A stretch of DNA of 20,119 nt from NCBI GenBank assembly GCA_018372435.1, contig JAHAJA010000052.1, forward strand, positions 1 through 20,119, read 5' to 3'. The translations under genes and the position numbers were made by a program. The notes under the pieces are model-generated. The model had not been told where the DNA came from, did no database searches, and saw only the letters and a program-made list of their open reading frames with translations. Source of the stretch: Clostridiales bacterium. GTDB taxonomy: Bacteria; Bacillota; Clostridia; Lachnospirales; Lachnospiraceae. Below, piece by piece: positions 6,361-14,449 of the stretch (position 1 is its first letter; the number at the start of each line of letters is the position of its first letter).

Positions 6361-8133
6361 CTATACTGTTTTTTGGAATATTTCATCTAATTTTTGATTT
6401 AATGCTTTCACTACTTCCTTTTTTATCTTAACTATTTCACGGTCATATGTCATTAATCCATTAATTTCTTCCTCTATATCACTTGTTTGTGTATAGATCG
6501 CGCTACATAGTCCATCTTTTATATTTGGATAAATCTCTTCTTCCCAAAGTCTTTTATAATTTTCTGTTAATTCCTCTGCGTTTTTATAAGATTTGTATCC
6601 AAATTCTTTTTCGCAAGCAACATGGTTCTCTACTGGATAAGAATATCCTCCGTATTCTGTAAGTGCTACTACACGATTACTTTGTGGCTTCACTTTCAGT
6701 TTTCGGATATAATTATGGATACTATACATATCACCACCATTTTGATCAAACCAGCCACACGCTTCATTAACTAGTCTTGTAGAGTCAAGTTTACGAATCT
6801 TCTTAGTTGCTATATTAGCATCAAATTGACCCCAACCTTCATTAAATGGTACCCATACAGCGATTGAAGGATGATTATACAATTGATTTACCATTCCTTC
6901 TAGATCATTATAATATTGCCTTCTTCCTTCTTCATCTCGCCTTTTGAACAAAGAATATAAACTATCTTTTACTCCTCTAGCAAACCAATTGAAAGCATTA
7001 GGTAAGTAAGTTACAAACACCATATTATAGTCCCCGCCACCATTAGGCATATCCTGCCAAACAATCATTCCGATTTTATCACAATGGTAATAGAAGCGTT
7101 CCGACTCAATTTTAATATGTTTGCGAATGGTATTGTAACCTAATTCCTTTAGTTTAATAATATCATACTTAAGTGCATCATCACTAGGAGGAGTTAGCAA
7201 ACTTTCAGGCCAGTAGCCTTGATCTAGCAGACCATTGAAAAAATAAGGCTTGTTATTTAGAAAGAACCTTAATATACCATTTTTATCTTTACCCGTTGAG
7301 AACTTTCTCATTCCAAAATACGATGTTACTTTATCAGTTCCCGTATCGATTTCAATATCATATAAATTTGGTTCGTCCGGAGTCCAAGACTTAAATGAAT
7401 CCAATACTATCTTAACGGTCTTATCTGTTTGAATTATTGTTTCTTTCACTACGTTGTCTTGGAATAGAATTCGTATATTCGCTTGTTTTGGCTCCCCATT
7501 CGTTGATACTAAGACAGTAATTGCTGATTCATCAAAACATGGAGTTACCCTTAGATTTGTAATATATTCTTCGCCTACGCTTTCAAGCCATACCGTTTTC
7601 CATATTCCGCTGTTAGGAGTATAAAACAAAGAACCATATTTCCCTTTCTTAACAAGTTTTTGTTTTCCTCTTGCATGTGGCGCTTTTTCCGTCTTATCTA
7701 CTACGCACAAGGTTAACGTATTTTCTCCTATTTTTATTTCATTTGTTATGTCAAAGGAAAATGGAAGATAACCTCCCTTATGTTCTCCTATTCTGATTCC
7801 ATTCAAAGATACTTCACATTCTTGATCAACCGCACCAAAATGTAAAATAAGGCGTTTCTTTATAAACTCCGTTTCTAACATAAACTTACATCTGTAATGA
7901 AGGTAGTCATCGGGTTGTACAATACGTTGAACTCCCGATAAATATGCTTCCGGGGAAAACGGCACCACAATATTACCGTCATATTTCTCTATATCTTTTG
8001 ATTTAGTGATTGCATATTCCCATTCGCCATTTAAGTTCAAATAACTGTCTCTCACAAGATTGGGACGTGGATATTCTTTTAAAACAGCCTTATTGTCTAC
8101 CTTCTTACCCCATTTTGTCATTAACTGCTTCAT
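6361..8133 (-). CDS. glycoside hydrolase family 2 enzyme, cytoplasmic
   Basis: This 590-residue enzyme has the GH2 plan: a sugar-binding jelly-roll domain (about 25-190), an immunoglobulin-like sandwich (about 190-285) and a TIM barrel (about 286-580). The acid/base Glu432 is in VPFNEGWGQFD, and the nucleophile is probably Glu493 in LTEYGG. No signal peptide is present, so it acts on imported small glycosides. It is the last gene of the importer operon, and its start overlaps the upstream permease stop by four bases (ATGA), implying translational coupling. GH2 covers beta-galactosidase, beta-glucuronidase, beta-mannosidase and furanosidase activities. The furanose-type importer beside it makes a beta-galactofuranosidase or arabinofuranosidase-like activity worth considering, but that is inference. 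It is shorter than LacZ and lacks the LacZ C-terminal domain. Confidence 0.88.
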   Translation of the reverse strand: MKQLMTKWGKKVDNKAVLKEYPRPNLVRDSYLNLNGEWEYAITKSKDIEKYDGNIVVPFSPEAYLSGVQRIVQPDDYLHYRCKFMLETEFIKKRLILHFGAVDQECEVSLNGIRIGEHKGGYLPFSFDITNEIKIGENTLTLCVVDKTEKAPHARGKQKLVKKGKYGSLFYTPNSGIWKTVWLESVGEEYITNLRVTPCFDESAITVLVSTNGEPKQANIRILFQDNVVKETIIQTDKTVKIVLDSFKSWTPDEPNLYDIEIDTGTDKVTSYFGMRKFSTGKDKNGILRFFLNNKPYFFNGLLDQGYWPESLLTPPSDDALKYDIIKLKELGYNTIRKHIKIESERFYYHCDKIGMIVWQDMPNGGGDYNMVFVTYLPNAFNWFARGVKDSLYSLFKRRDEEGRRQYYNDLEGMVNQLYNHPSIAVWVPFNEGWGQFDANIATKKIRKLDSTRLVNEACGWFDQNGGDMYSIHNYIRKLKVKPQSNRVVALTEYGGYSYPVENHVACEKEFGYKSYKNAEELTENYKRLWEEEIYPNIKDGLCSAIYTQTSDIEEEINGLMTYDREIVKIKKEVVKALNQKLDEIFQKTV

Positions 8134-9137
8134 CTCTTGTGCCTCACTATTCTTTTACTTCTCTTTACTGTTTTAAAGTAGTCAGATTGTACTCCCACCG
8201 AAATTAGAACTAGTGCACCCATGATAATGGATTGCCAGTGCACGGAAACTCCTGTTGGTAAGTATGTAAAAACTGTATTAATAATAAAGTAAATTAGCAT
8301 ACCGAAAAATGTTCCCGAAAACTTACCCTCTCCTCCGGATAACTTAACACCACCAATTGCACACATGGCAATGGCATAAGTTTCATAAGTATTACCCGCA
8401 CTTAATGTTGCACTACCAGAACTTGAAGCAAGCAAAACTCCAGAGAATGCAGCAATGAGTCCTGAGCAGACAAACGCTTTTACTTTGATACGATCTACAT
8501 CAATTCCCATCATTCTAGCAGCTTCTCCATTGCCTCCAACAGCATAAAGACCAATACCAAACTTCGTATGGCGTGAAATATACATACATAAAAAGGTCAA
8601 AATAAATAAGATCGGAATTAAAATCGAGATACCACTTTTTAGCCCTGCAAATACACCTGGTAGTATCTTAGCATCCGCAAATGTCAGGACAGAACCTTTA
8701 ATAACTACTGATTTCTCAGCTACAATCTGAATGGCTCCTCTTAATGCAAATAACATAGCAAGAGAAGCAATCCAAGAAGAAATTCTCATCTTCGTTACCA
8801 TGAAACCAATCATATATCCTGAAATAATACCTACCAAAAGACCTGCAATAATTCCTAGGAACGGATTCACCTGTCCAACTAGTCCCATTACTACACCACT
8901 TAATGCAAAGACTGCACCAGCAGACAAATCAATTTCACCACATAGGATAACAAATGTCATGCCAAGTGCTAAAAAACCACCATTTTTAGCTACTTTTAAT
9001 AGAATATTAAAGACGTTAGTGGTTGACATAAAGTTTTGATCAGAAAAAACAAGACTAGCTACAATCACCAAAAGTAAAAATGCTAAGATAGTACTTTTAG
9101 AATAAAACCAGTTATAATATTTCTTTATTGTCTTCAT
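8130..9137 (-). CDS. sugar ABC transporter permease (YjfF/RbsC family), second permease
   Basis: This integral membrane permease belongs to the ribose/galactose/furanose branch of ABC importers. Family marks are CGEIDLSAGA near the second membrane segment and GGVKLSGGEGKFSGT in the cytoplasmic loop that contacts the ATPase. About 8-10 hydrophobic segments are visible. I place the start at the ATG at 9137 (MKTIKKYYNW, 335 residues). An AGGAGG lies 9 bases upstream, and this start gives a 13-base gap after the preceding permease stop. The open frame runs 33 codons further, but that extension is polar, has no membrane segment and overlaps the previous gene. It probably pairs with the preceding permease as a heterodimer. 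It resembles YjfF of the E. coli galactofuranose system in order and motifs. Confidence 0.85.
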   Translation of the reverse strand: MKTIKKYYNWFYSKSTILAFLLLVIVASLVFSDQNFMSTTNVFNILLKVAKNGGFLALGMTFVILCGEIDLSAGAVFALSGVVMGLVGQVNPFLGIIAGLLVGIISGYMIGFMVTKMRISSWIASLAMLFALRGAIQIVAEKSVVIKGSVLTFADAKILPGVFAGLKSGISILIPILFILTFLCMYISRHTKFGIGLYAVGGNGEAARMMGIDVDRIKVKAFVCSGLIAAFSGVLLASSSGSATLSAGNTYETYAIAMCAIGGVKLSGGEGKFSGTFFGMLIYFIINTVFTYLPTGVSVHWQSIIMGALVLISVGVQSDYFKTVKRSKRIVRHKR

Positions 9138-9150
9138 ACTTCTTAACCTC

Positions 9151-10104
9151 CTACTTTCTTTTTTCTCTTTGGATAAACACTGCAAAAACAATGATAATAG
9201 CTTTAAATACTTGTGCGTACTGACTTGGTATATCATTCATTACACAAGTAAGAGTAATCATCTGCATAATCAACGCACCTACTACTGTTCCTATAACCCT
9301 AGCTTTACCACCACTCATTGGAGTTCCGCCAATTACAACTGCCGCAATTGCATCAAGCTCTGCTAATTGTCCTAAAGAACTACCCGCTGCCACTGCTACC
9401 TTAGCAGTTTGAAAAACTCCCGCAAATGCCGCAAACAATGCACTCATTCCGTATACAATCATCATAGTTCTAGCTGTATTGATTCCTGACAAGGAACTTG
9501 ATTTGATACTATCACCTACCGCCTGAATTCTTCTTCCCAGAACGGTTTTTTCAATAATAATCCACACTATAACTATAGAAAGAGCAATTGGTATAATTTG
9601 AATTGGAACAACTTTACCTAACTTATATGTACCAAGAAAGGATAGCTGTTCTCCAACTTCACCCAGTTTATTCAGGTAGATATCGCGACCTCCACAAAGA
9701 ACCTGAGCAACCCCTCTAATCCCTAACATCAAACCTAGAGTTACTACCATTGCTTGTAATTTTAATTTTCCTACCATAACACCTGTGAAACATCCAACTC
9801 CTATACACACGATAAGAGAAACTAAAATGGCAGGGACTAGTCCCATACTGGTCATTAATTTGGCTGTTAGTACCCCTGATAGAGCCATAACAGAACCAAC
9901 AGAAATATCAATTCCACCAGTTGAGATTACCAATGTCATACCCATACCACAAAGAATGATTGGACAAATCTGAGTTATTATATTATTTAAGTTACTCATC
10001 CGAAAGAAGTTAGGAGTTATTATACTGTTTAGAATAATAAAGAATAGTAGTAATATAAGAGCACTATACTTTTTTGAAAATACTAGCATTTTATCCTTTG
10101 ACAT
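9151..10104 (-). CDS. sugar ABC transporter permease (YtfT/RbsC family), first permease
   Basis: This is an integral membrane permease of the same family as the next gene, with STGGIDISVGSVMALSG near the N terminus and GTPMSGGKARVIGT in the ATPase-contact loop. I place the start at the ATG at 10104 (MSKDKMLVFS, 317 residues), preceded by GGGAGGTG at good spacing. A further 18 codons are open upstream, but they lie inside the ATPase gene and have no better site. With this start the gene still overlaps the end of the ATPase gene by 14 bases, so translation is probably coupled. Two different permeases in one operon match the YtfT/YjfF pattern rather than the single-permease ribose (RbsC) pattern. 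Confidence 0.85.
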   Translation of the reverse strand: MSKDKMLVFSKKYSALILLLFFIILNSIITPNFFRMSNLNNIITQICPIILCGMGMTLVISTGGIDISVGSVMALSGVLTAKLMTSMGLVPAILVSLIVCIGVGCFTGVMVGKLKLQAMVVTLGLMLGIRGVAQVLCGGRDIYLNKLGEVGEQLSFLGTYKLGKVVPIQIIPIALSIVIVWIIIEKTVLGRRIQAVGDSIKSSSLSGINTARTMMIVYGMSALFAAFAGVFQTAKVAVAAGSSLGQLAELDAIAAVVIGGTPMSGGKARVIGTVVGALIMQMITLTCVMNDIPSQYAQVFKAIIIVFAVFIQREKRK

Positions 10105-11620
10105 TACTTTGCACCTCCCGACTACTACCTTTGGCAATTGTCTCCATGACTTTTTCATAACTTATGCTGTCACCAACTAGCTCACCAATTTTTTTACCTT
10201 CTCGCATAACAACAATACGATCACAATTTCTTTCTAGTTCTGCAATTTCTGAAGAAATCATAAGTACAGAAATCCCATTATCCGATAGTTCTTGAATTAA
10301 TTGTTCTATTTCTGCCTTCGCTCCTACATCAATTCCTCTTGTTGGTTCATCCATGATAATCAATTTAGGATTCATACACATCCACCGTGCAAGTAATACC
10401 TTCTGTTGGTTTCCTCCACTTAGATTACATATTGCTTGTTCTGGCGTCGGTGTTTTTATTTTTAAACGTTCTATATACTGTTTTACAATCCTATCCTGCT
10501 CTTTTTTATTTACAAAACCAAACTTGCTAATCTTAGGAAGCAAGGCAATTGTAAGATTTTCCTTTACAGAAAGATGAGGTATAATTCCCTCCACCTTTCT
10601 ATCTTCTGTACAATATCCCATTCCTTTACTAATTGCATCCGCCGGAGAATTAACTTTTACAGAATTTCCATGCCAGAAGATTTTTCCTTCATCCATTGCA
10701 TTAGCACCAAATATCACTTGTGCAAGCTCTGTCCTTCCCGAGCCCAATAATCCAGCAAGTCCTACTACTTCACCTTGTTTTATATCTATATCAATCCCAT
10801 TCAATCGCATACCTTGCTTCACGCCCTTGACGCTCATAAGCTCTTCTGCTTTTGAAAAGTTATATCCTTCCTTCTTCCTCTCTAATTTAACTGCATCCCT
10901 TCCTACCATTAGAGAAATAAGCTTTAATTGATCAAGTTCTTTTACATCGTAATTACCAACATATTCACCATCTTTGAAAACGGTCAATCTTTCGCAGATT
11001 TCAAAAATTTCATCCAGTTTATGACTTATGAAAATTACACTAATTCCTTGATTCTTTAGTTTTCTAATAATTCTAAATAGAATTTGCACTTCATTAGCAT
11101 CTAATGATGAAGTTGGTTCATCCATAATTACTAATTTAGTGTTCGTACTAATTGCTCTTGCAATTGCAACCATTTGTTGAATTGCTGTAGAGTATGCCTT
11201 CAGCGGCTTTTCTACATCAATATGAATTCCCAAATCACCAAGTATTCTATCTGCTTCGGCTATCATTTTCTTCCTGTCAATGTTACCAAATTTTGTCCTT
11301 GGCTCTCTTCCCAAAAACAAATTTTCATATACCGTCTGGAATAAAACCAAATTTAGTTCCTGATAGATTGTAGAAATTCCTTTTTCATTGGCTTCTATTG
11401 GTGTCCTCGCATTAATTTCCTCACCATCAAACAAAATTGTTCCACCGTCTTTTTGATAAATGCCTGTCAGTACTTTAATCAACGTAGACTTTCCTGCACC
11501 ATTTTCTCCCATAAGTGCATGAACTTCGCCTTTATTCACCGTTAATTTAACTCCCTTAAGAGCCCTAACACCGGGGAAGGTTTTTTCCAAATTATTAATT
11601 TCTAGTAATTTTTCTGACAT
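10091..11620 (-). CDS. sugar ABC transporter ATPase, two-domain (YtfR/RbsA family)
   Basis: This 509-residue cytoplasmic ATPase carries two fused ABC domains, as in RbsA, MglA and YtfR. Domain 1 has Walker A GENGAGKST (38-46), a divergent signature YSTAIQQ (143-149) and Walker B LVIMDEP (163-169). Domain 2 has a degenerate Walker A GLLGSGRTE (290-298), in which Arg replaces the Lys, a good signature LSGGNQQ (400-406) and Walker B LIIMDEP (420-426). This asymmetry is normal for the family. It powers uptake through the two permeases encoded just downstream. A GAAAGGAG site precedes the ATG. A stable stem-loop separates it from the binding-protein gene upstream, so it may be expressed at a lower level than that protein. 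Confidence 0.93.
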   Translation of the reverse strand: MSEKLLEINNLEKTFPGVRALKGVKLTVNKGEVHALMGENGAGKSTLIKVLTGIYQKDGGTILFDGEEINARTPIEANEKGISTIYQELNLVLFQTVYENLFLGREPRTKFGNIDRKKMIAEADRILGDLGIHIDVEKPLKAYSTAIQQMVAIARAISTNTKLVIMDEPTSSLDANEVQILFRIIRKLKNQGISVIFISHKLDEIFEICERLTVFKDGEYVGNYDVKELDQLKLISLMVGRDAVKLERKKEGYNFSKAEELMSVKGVKQGMRLNGIDIDIKQGEVVGLAGLLGSGRTELAQVIFGANAMDEGKIFWHGNSVKVNSPADAISKGMGYCTEDRKVEGIIPHLSVKENLTIALLPKISKFGFVNKKEQDRIVKQYIERLKIKTPTPEQAICNLSGGNQQKVLLARWMCMNPKLIIMDEPTRGIDVGAKAEIEQLIQELSDNGISVLMISSEIAELERNCDRIVVMREGKKIGELVGDSISYEKVMETIAKGSSREVQSNVKG

Positions 11621-11638
11621 TTTGGCTCCTTTCTCTTA

Positions 11639-11672
11639 TAGGACCACCTAAGGCATGCCCTAGGTGGTCCTA
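11639..11672 (-). promoter_or_regulatory. intercistronic stem-loop after the binding-protein gene
   Basis: Twelve-base perfect arms (11639-11650 and 11661-11672) enclose a short inner GGC/GCC stem. The hairpin lies 15 bases past the binding-protein stop and shortly before the ATPase ribosome binding site. No T run follows on the minus strand, so it is more likely an mRNA-stabilising or partial-attenuation element than a full terminator. It would favour an excess of binding protein over transporter, as in many sugar ABC operons. Confidence 0.75.
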
Positions 11673-11687
11673 AATTAAAATACCGAT

Positions 11688-12713
11688 TTAATATCCTAGC
11701 TCTACATTAACATTATCTTTTGTATATAAGACATCTTCGTTTGTAATATTCTCTGGTACAGTTTCTCCTTTGATTAGTTTTGTAATGGTATCAACAACTA
11801 CAGGTCCAAAGTATGGAGAACAAGTACAAGAAGCAAGTTGCTTACCAGCTACAATATCTTCAAAAGCTGCTCTTGTTCCATCAATTCCAAGTGTCAATAT
11901 ATCTTTTCCTGGTTCAAAACCTGCTGCTTCAATTGCTGTTTTAGCACCTTGAATCATATCATCTGTTACAGCGAAAACCGCATCAATGTTCTCGCCACCT
12001 TGTGCTTGAATGATATTCTCCATAACAGATTGTGCTTTGTCCATTAACCATTCTCCATTTTGCTCTGCTACGATATTGTATTTAGAAGTATCCAATGCAT
12101 TTACAAACCCCTCTTGTCTATCTGTAGAAGTAGAAGAATCGTATCCACCGTTAATAATTACCACATTACCTCCATCTGGCAGAGCTTCCATAAGTGCTTT
12201 CGCACACTGTTCTCCCTCCCAAACAAAATCCGACATAATCGCTGTAGTAAAATGTGTACCAACTTCACCATCTATTGCACGGTCTACAAGAATTACTGGA
12301 ATTTCATTGTCCATCGCTTCCTTCAATGCACCTTGAAGCCCATTATTCTCAAGTGGTGCCACTACAAGATAATCTACCCCTGCGGCTACAAGATCACGAA
12401 TATCAGTTTCTTGCGTTGCAATATCCCCACCAGAATCTTTTACAATAAATTTACCACCTGCTTCTTCAACTGCTGCTTTAATGGAATCTGTCTCCGTCGT
12501 TCTCCATGAAGACATACTATCTGTTTGTGAAAAACCAACCGTCTTTCCCTTTAATACCCCACCTGTACTACTTTCATTATCTCCGGTTGCTTGTTCCGAT
12601 GCATTATCTTTGCTATCGCTCGACGTTTTGTTCCCATTCGAGCTACACCCCACTAAAGATACTGTTAAAACGGCTGCCATAATAAAAGTTGCAATTTTTT
12701 TCATTTTCCTCAT
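11688..12713 (-). CDS. sugar-binding lipoprotein of ABC importer (YtfQ-like)
   Basis: This 341-residue extracellular substrate-binding protein starts with a lipoprotein signal ending in the lipobox LVGC (Cys23 anchored to the membrane). A Ser/Asn/Thr-rich linker (about 24-52) and a type I periplasmic-binding fold (about 57-341) follow. Segments VGFSQ, SWRTTET, IPVILVDRAIDG, DRQEGF and PGKDILTLGIDG resemble the galactofuranose-binding protein YtfQ more than the ribose protein RbsB. The ligand is therefore probably a furanose or small glycoside; the exact sugar cannot be read from sequence. The start at 12713 has an AGGAGG six bases upstream; a second ATG four codons on is less well placed. It is the first gene of the operon, behind a promoter with a palindromic candidate operator. 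Confidence 0.88.
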   Translation of the reverse strand: MRKMKKIATFIMAAVLTVSLVGCSSNGNKTSSDSKDNASEQATGDNESSTGGVLKGKTVGFSQTDSMSSWRTTETDSIKAAVEEAGGKFIVKDSGGDIATQETDIRDLVAAGVDYLVVAPLENNGLQGALKEAMDNEIPVILVDRAIDGEVGTHFTTAIMSDFVWEGEQCAKALMEALPDGGNVVIINGGYDSSTSTDRQEGFVNALDTSKYNIVAEQNGEWLMDKAQSVMENIIQAQGGENIDAVFAVTDDMIQGAKTAIEAAGFEPGKDILTLGIDGTRAAFEDIVAGKQLASCTCSPYFGPVVVDTITKLIKGETVPENITNEDVLYTKDNVNVELGY

Positions 12714-12751
12714 ACCTTACCTCCTAAAAGTGATCAATACCTTCTCCAAAC

Positions 12752-12767
12752 ACAACATAATTGTTGT
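12752..12767. promoter_or_regulatory. 16-base perfect palindrome in the sugar operon leader
   Basis: ACAACA and TGTTGT flank TAAT, a perfect inverted repeat. It lies between the predicted minus-strand -10 (12804-12809) and the binding-protein start (12713). It may be an operator or a small RNA hairpin; its regulator is unknown. Confidence 0.4.
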
Positions 12768-12803
12768 TGTTTATGCTATTGATGCTTGTTTATTATGATA
12801 TTT

Positions 12804-12832
12804 ATGTTATCACTATTTATTAATAAGGTCAA
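12804..12832 (-). promoter_or_regulatory. promoter of the sugar importer operon
   Basis: Read on the minus strand, TTGACC (12832-12827) and TAACAT (12809-12804) are separated by exactly 17 bases. The start of transcription would be near 12797, about 85 bases ahead of the binding-protein ATG. The -35 lies inside the 27-base palindrome at 12813-12839. Confidence 0.5.
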
Positions 12833-12839
12833 TAAATAG
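12813..12839. promoter_or_regulatory. candidate operator, 9+9+9 palindrome over the importer promoter
   Basis: CTATTTATT (12813-12821) and AATAAATAG (12831-12839) form a perfect inverted repeat around 9 bases. The repeat covers the -35 and spacer of the importer promoter in the region shared with the divergent ArsR-type regulator gene. This is where a repressor would act. ArsR-type dimers commonly bind AT-rich inverted repeats, so the neighbouring regulator is the natural candidate; that link is inference. The region is AT-rich, which raises the chance level. Confidence 0.45.
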
Positions 12840-12995
12840 CTATTATAATATATTATTTTTGTTACTTTTTCACAAATATTTAAAACATAATTTATTTAAC
12901 TTTATTTTTTATTCTATAAATTATAAAATAAAGATATGCTATAGGAATCGACGTTAACAAAAAAACAAAAAGAAAGGGAATAAAGAGGAAATATT

Positions 12996-13967
12996 ATGAA
13001 GAAAACAAAAACAACTCCTTTTAAGATTAATGGCGAAAGAGATTTTAGCTTACACCTAAGTAATCTGGATCAACATGATAAAATTGCAAAAATTGCAAAG
13101 GCCCTATCCTCACCTACTCGGCTAAAAATAATTAATATTCTAAAAAACACCACTATGTCTATACAAGAAATCTCTGATACACTTGATATACCAGCCTCTT
13201 CTACTGCTCTACATATTAAAAACCTAGAAGAAGCTGGACTTATTATTACGGAATCGCAACCCGGAATGCATGGTTCAATGCGTGTTTGTACTTGCAGTAT
13301 GCAATCACTGTATTTACAAACATTTGATAGTGAAACTGATTCTACTAATAATATGTTAACAATGGACATCCCCATCGGAAGCTACTTCCAATGTGAGATC
13401 TCCCCAACCTGTGGGCTAGCAGATGAAAACGGAATTATTGATACTTATGATAATGTAAAGTCCTTCTATTCTCCACAGCGAATGCATGCTCAGCTTATCT
13501 GGTTTCAGAGAGGTTTTATTGAATATCGTTTTCCTAATATTGATAATCCTCTTTTAGACCTTCATGAACTTTCCTTCTTAATGGAAATCTGTTCAGAAGC
13601 TCCCGGTTATCAAGAAGTATGGCCCTCTGATATAACAATTTCTATAAATGGATATGAATTACACACTTATCGCTCACCAGGTGATTATGGAGCTAGGAGA
13701 GGGAAGTTAACTCCAAGTACATGGCCTAATGGCCGAACACAGTATGGACTCTTGAAGACCTTCAGTGTTAGGAATGATGGCGGCTATCTAGATGGTGAAC
13801 TGGTAAATCGTAATATTAATATAGATTTGCTAGATATTCAAAAAAATCCATATATTACACTCAGAATTGAAATTAAAGAAAATGCTAGATATGTAGGTGG
13901 TATTAATATATTTGGCGAAAAATACGGTGATTATCCGCAAGGGATTACCATGCAAATGGTATACTAA
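12996..13967 (+). CDS. ArsR-type winged-helix regulator with large C-terminal sensor-like domain
   Basis: This 323-residue protein has an ArsR-type winged helix at about 28-100 (ALSSPTRLKIINIL at 36-49, with the recognition helix in PASSTALHIKNLEEAGLI at 66-83). Classical ArsR proteins end near 100-120 residues and carry a metal site; here no ELCVC-type site is seen. About 200 further residues follow (about 120-323), rich in aromatics and predicted strands (for example YRSPGDYGARRGKLTPSTWP at 224-243). I do not recognise this part as a standard sugar-binding fold; it may be an effector or carbohydrate sensor. The gene diverges from the sugar importer operon and probably regulates it. An AGAGGA site precedes the ATG. 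I could not fix its own promoter with confidence in the AT-rich spacer. Confidence 0.8.
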   Translation: MKKTKTTPFKINGERDFSLHLSNLDQHDKIAKIAKALSSPTRLKIINILKNTTMSIQEISDTLDIPASSTALHIKNLEEAGLIITESQPGMHGSMRVCTCSMQSLYLQTFDSETDSTNNMLTMDIPIGSYFQCEISPTCGLADENGIIDTYDNVKSFYSPQRMHAQLIWFQRGFIEYRFPNIDNPLLDLHELSFLMEICSEAPGYQEVWPSDITISINGYELHTYRSPGDYGARRGKLTPSTWPNGRTQYGLLKTFSVRNDGGYLDGELVNRNINIDLLDIQKNPYITLRIEIKENARYVGGINIFGEKYGDYPQGITMQMVY

Positions 13968-14008
13968 AATGTTTTTTATCAAGACATTTATTAGACTTAT
14001 TTAATAAA

Positions 14009-14137
14009 GAGGCTGTTGCAGAATTTATATTTTCGCATATTTTTAAGACAGAATGTTTTCACACACATGTTGTATATTAATGCATTCTGTCCAAAAAATA
14101 TGTTATAGTCATTCAAACTATATTTTTCTACGGCCCC
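14009..14137. repeat. imperfect inverted-repeat element, possible MITE or IS remnant
   Basis: A 20-base arm at 14036-14055 matches the reverse complement of 14083-14102 at 18 of 20 positions, around a 27-base core. The symmetry continues weakly outward: the left end begins GAGGCTGTTGCAGAA and the right end, reversed, begins GGGGCCGTAGAA. The left end resembles the GGCTGTTGCA-type termini of IS1182-like elements in Firmicutes. No transposase and no clear target-site duplication are seen. It may also act as a hairpin at the 3' end of the regulator transcript. Confidence 0.4.
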
Positions 14138-14155
14138 ATTCTTATTCTTATTCTT
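14138..14155 (+). repeat. three tandem copies of ATTCTT
   Basis: ATTCTT occurs three times in tandem directly next to the right end of the inverted-repeat element. It is a short microsatellite with no evident role. Confidence 0.5.
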
Positions 14156-14392
14156 ATAAAACATTGCTTTCTTTGCCTTGTATCTTGTTGTGCATTTTGT
14201 TTTTGCATTTCTAGTATAGTTGTCTTAGGTCCGAATACGATTACTTTTATCAGATGTATAACTACCTACCGTAATTATGGCGTTTAGGCATTATTAAAAT
14301 TATATACGATACTTTAGTACTTATATTAACAGATCAAAATTGAGTAATATTTACTATATAATACATATTTCATCATTTCTTTTTATATGCTA

Positions 14393-14421
14393 TTGACAAA
14401 AAATACAGCACATGCTACACT
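14393..14421 (+). promoter_or_regulatory. promoter of the xyloglucanase gene
   Basis: A perfect -35 TTGACA (14393-14398), a 17-base spacer and -10 TACACT (14416-14421) predict transcription from about 14428. That gives an untranslated leader of about 169 bases. Confidence 0.7.
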
Positions 14422-14425
14422 TTAA

Positions 14426-14442
14426 ATGTAATTATTTTACAT
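14426..14442. promoter_or_regulatory. palindrome at the xyloglucanase transcription start
   Basis: ATGTAA and TTACAT are perfect inverted repeats around five bases and sit on the predicted start of transcription. It is a candidate operator for an unknown regulator; AT-richness limits confidence. Confidence 0.35.
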
Positions 14443-14449
14443 ATTGTAA

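Noticed and set aside
9138..9236. 33-codon N-terminal extension of the second permease
   Set aside because: It overlaps the preceding permease gene, is polar, and the internal ATG at 9137 has an ideal AGGAGG at good spacing.
10105..10158. 18-codon N-terminal extension of the first permease
   Set aside because: It lies inside the ATPase gene; the ATG at 10104 has a good GGGAGG site and gives a family-typical N terminus.
12060..12509. 149-residue plus-strand reading frame opposite the binding-protein gene
   Set aside because: The opposite strand is a well-supported binding protein with a lipobox and family motifs; this frame is an antisense shadow with unlikely composition.
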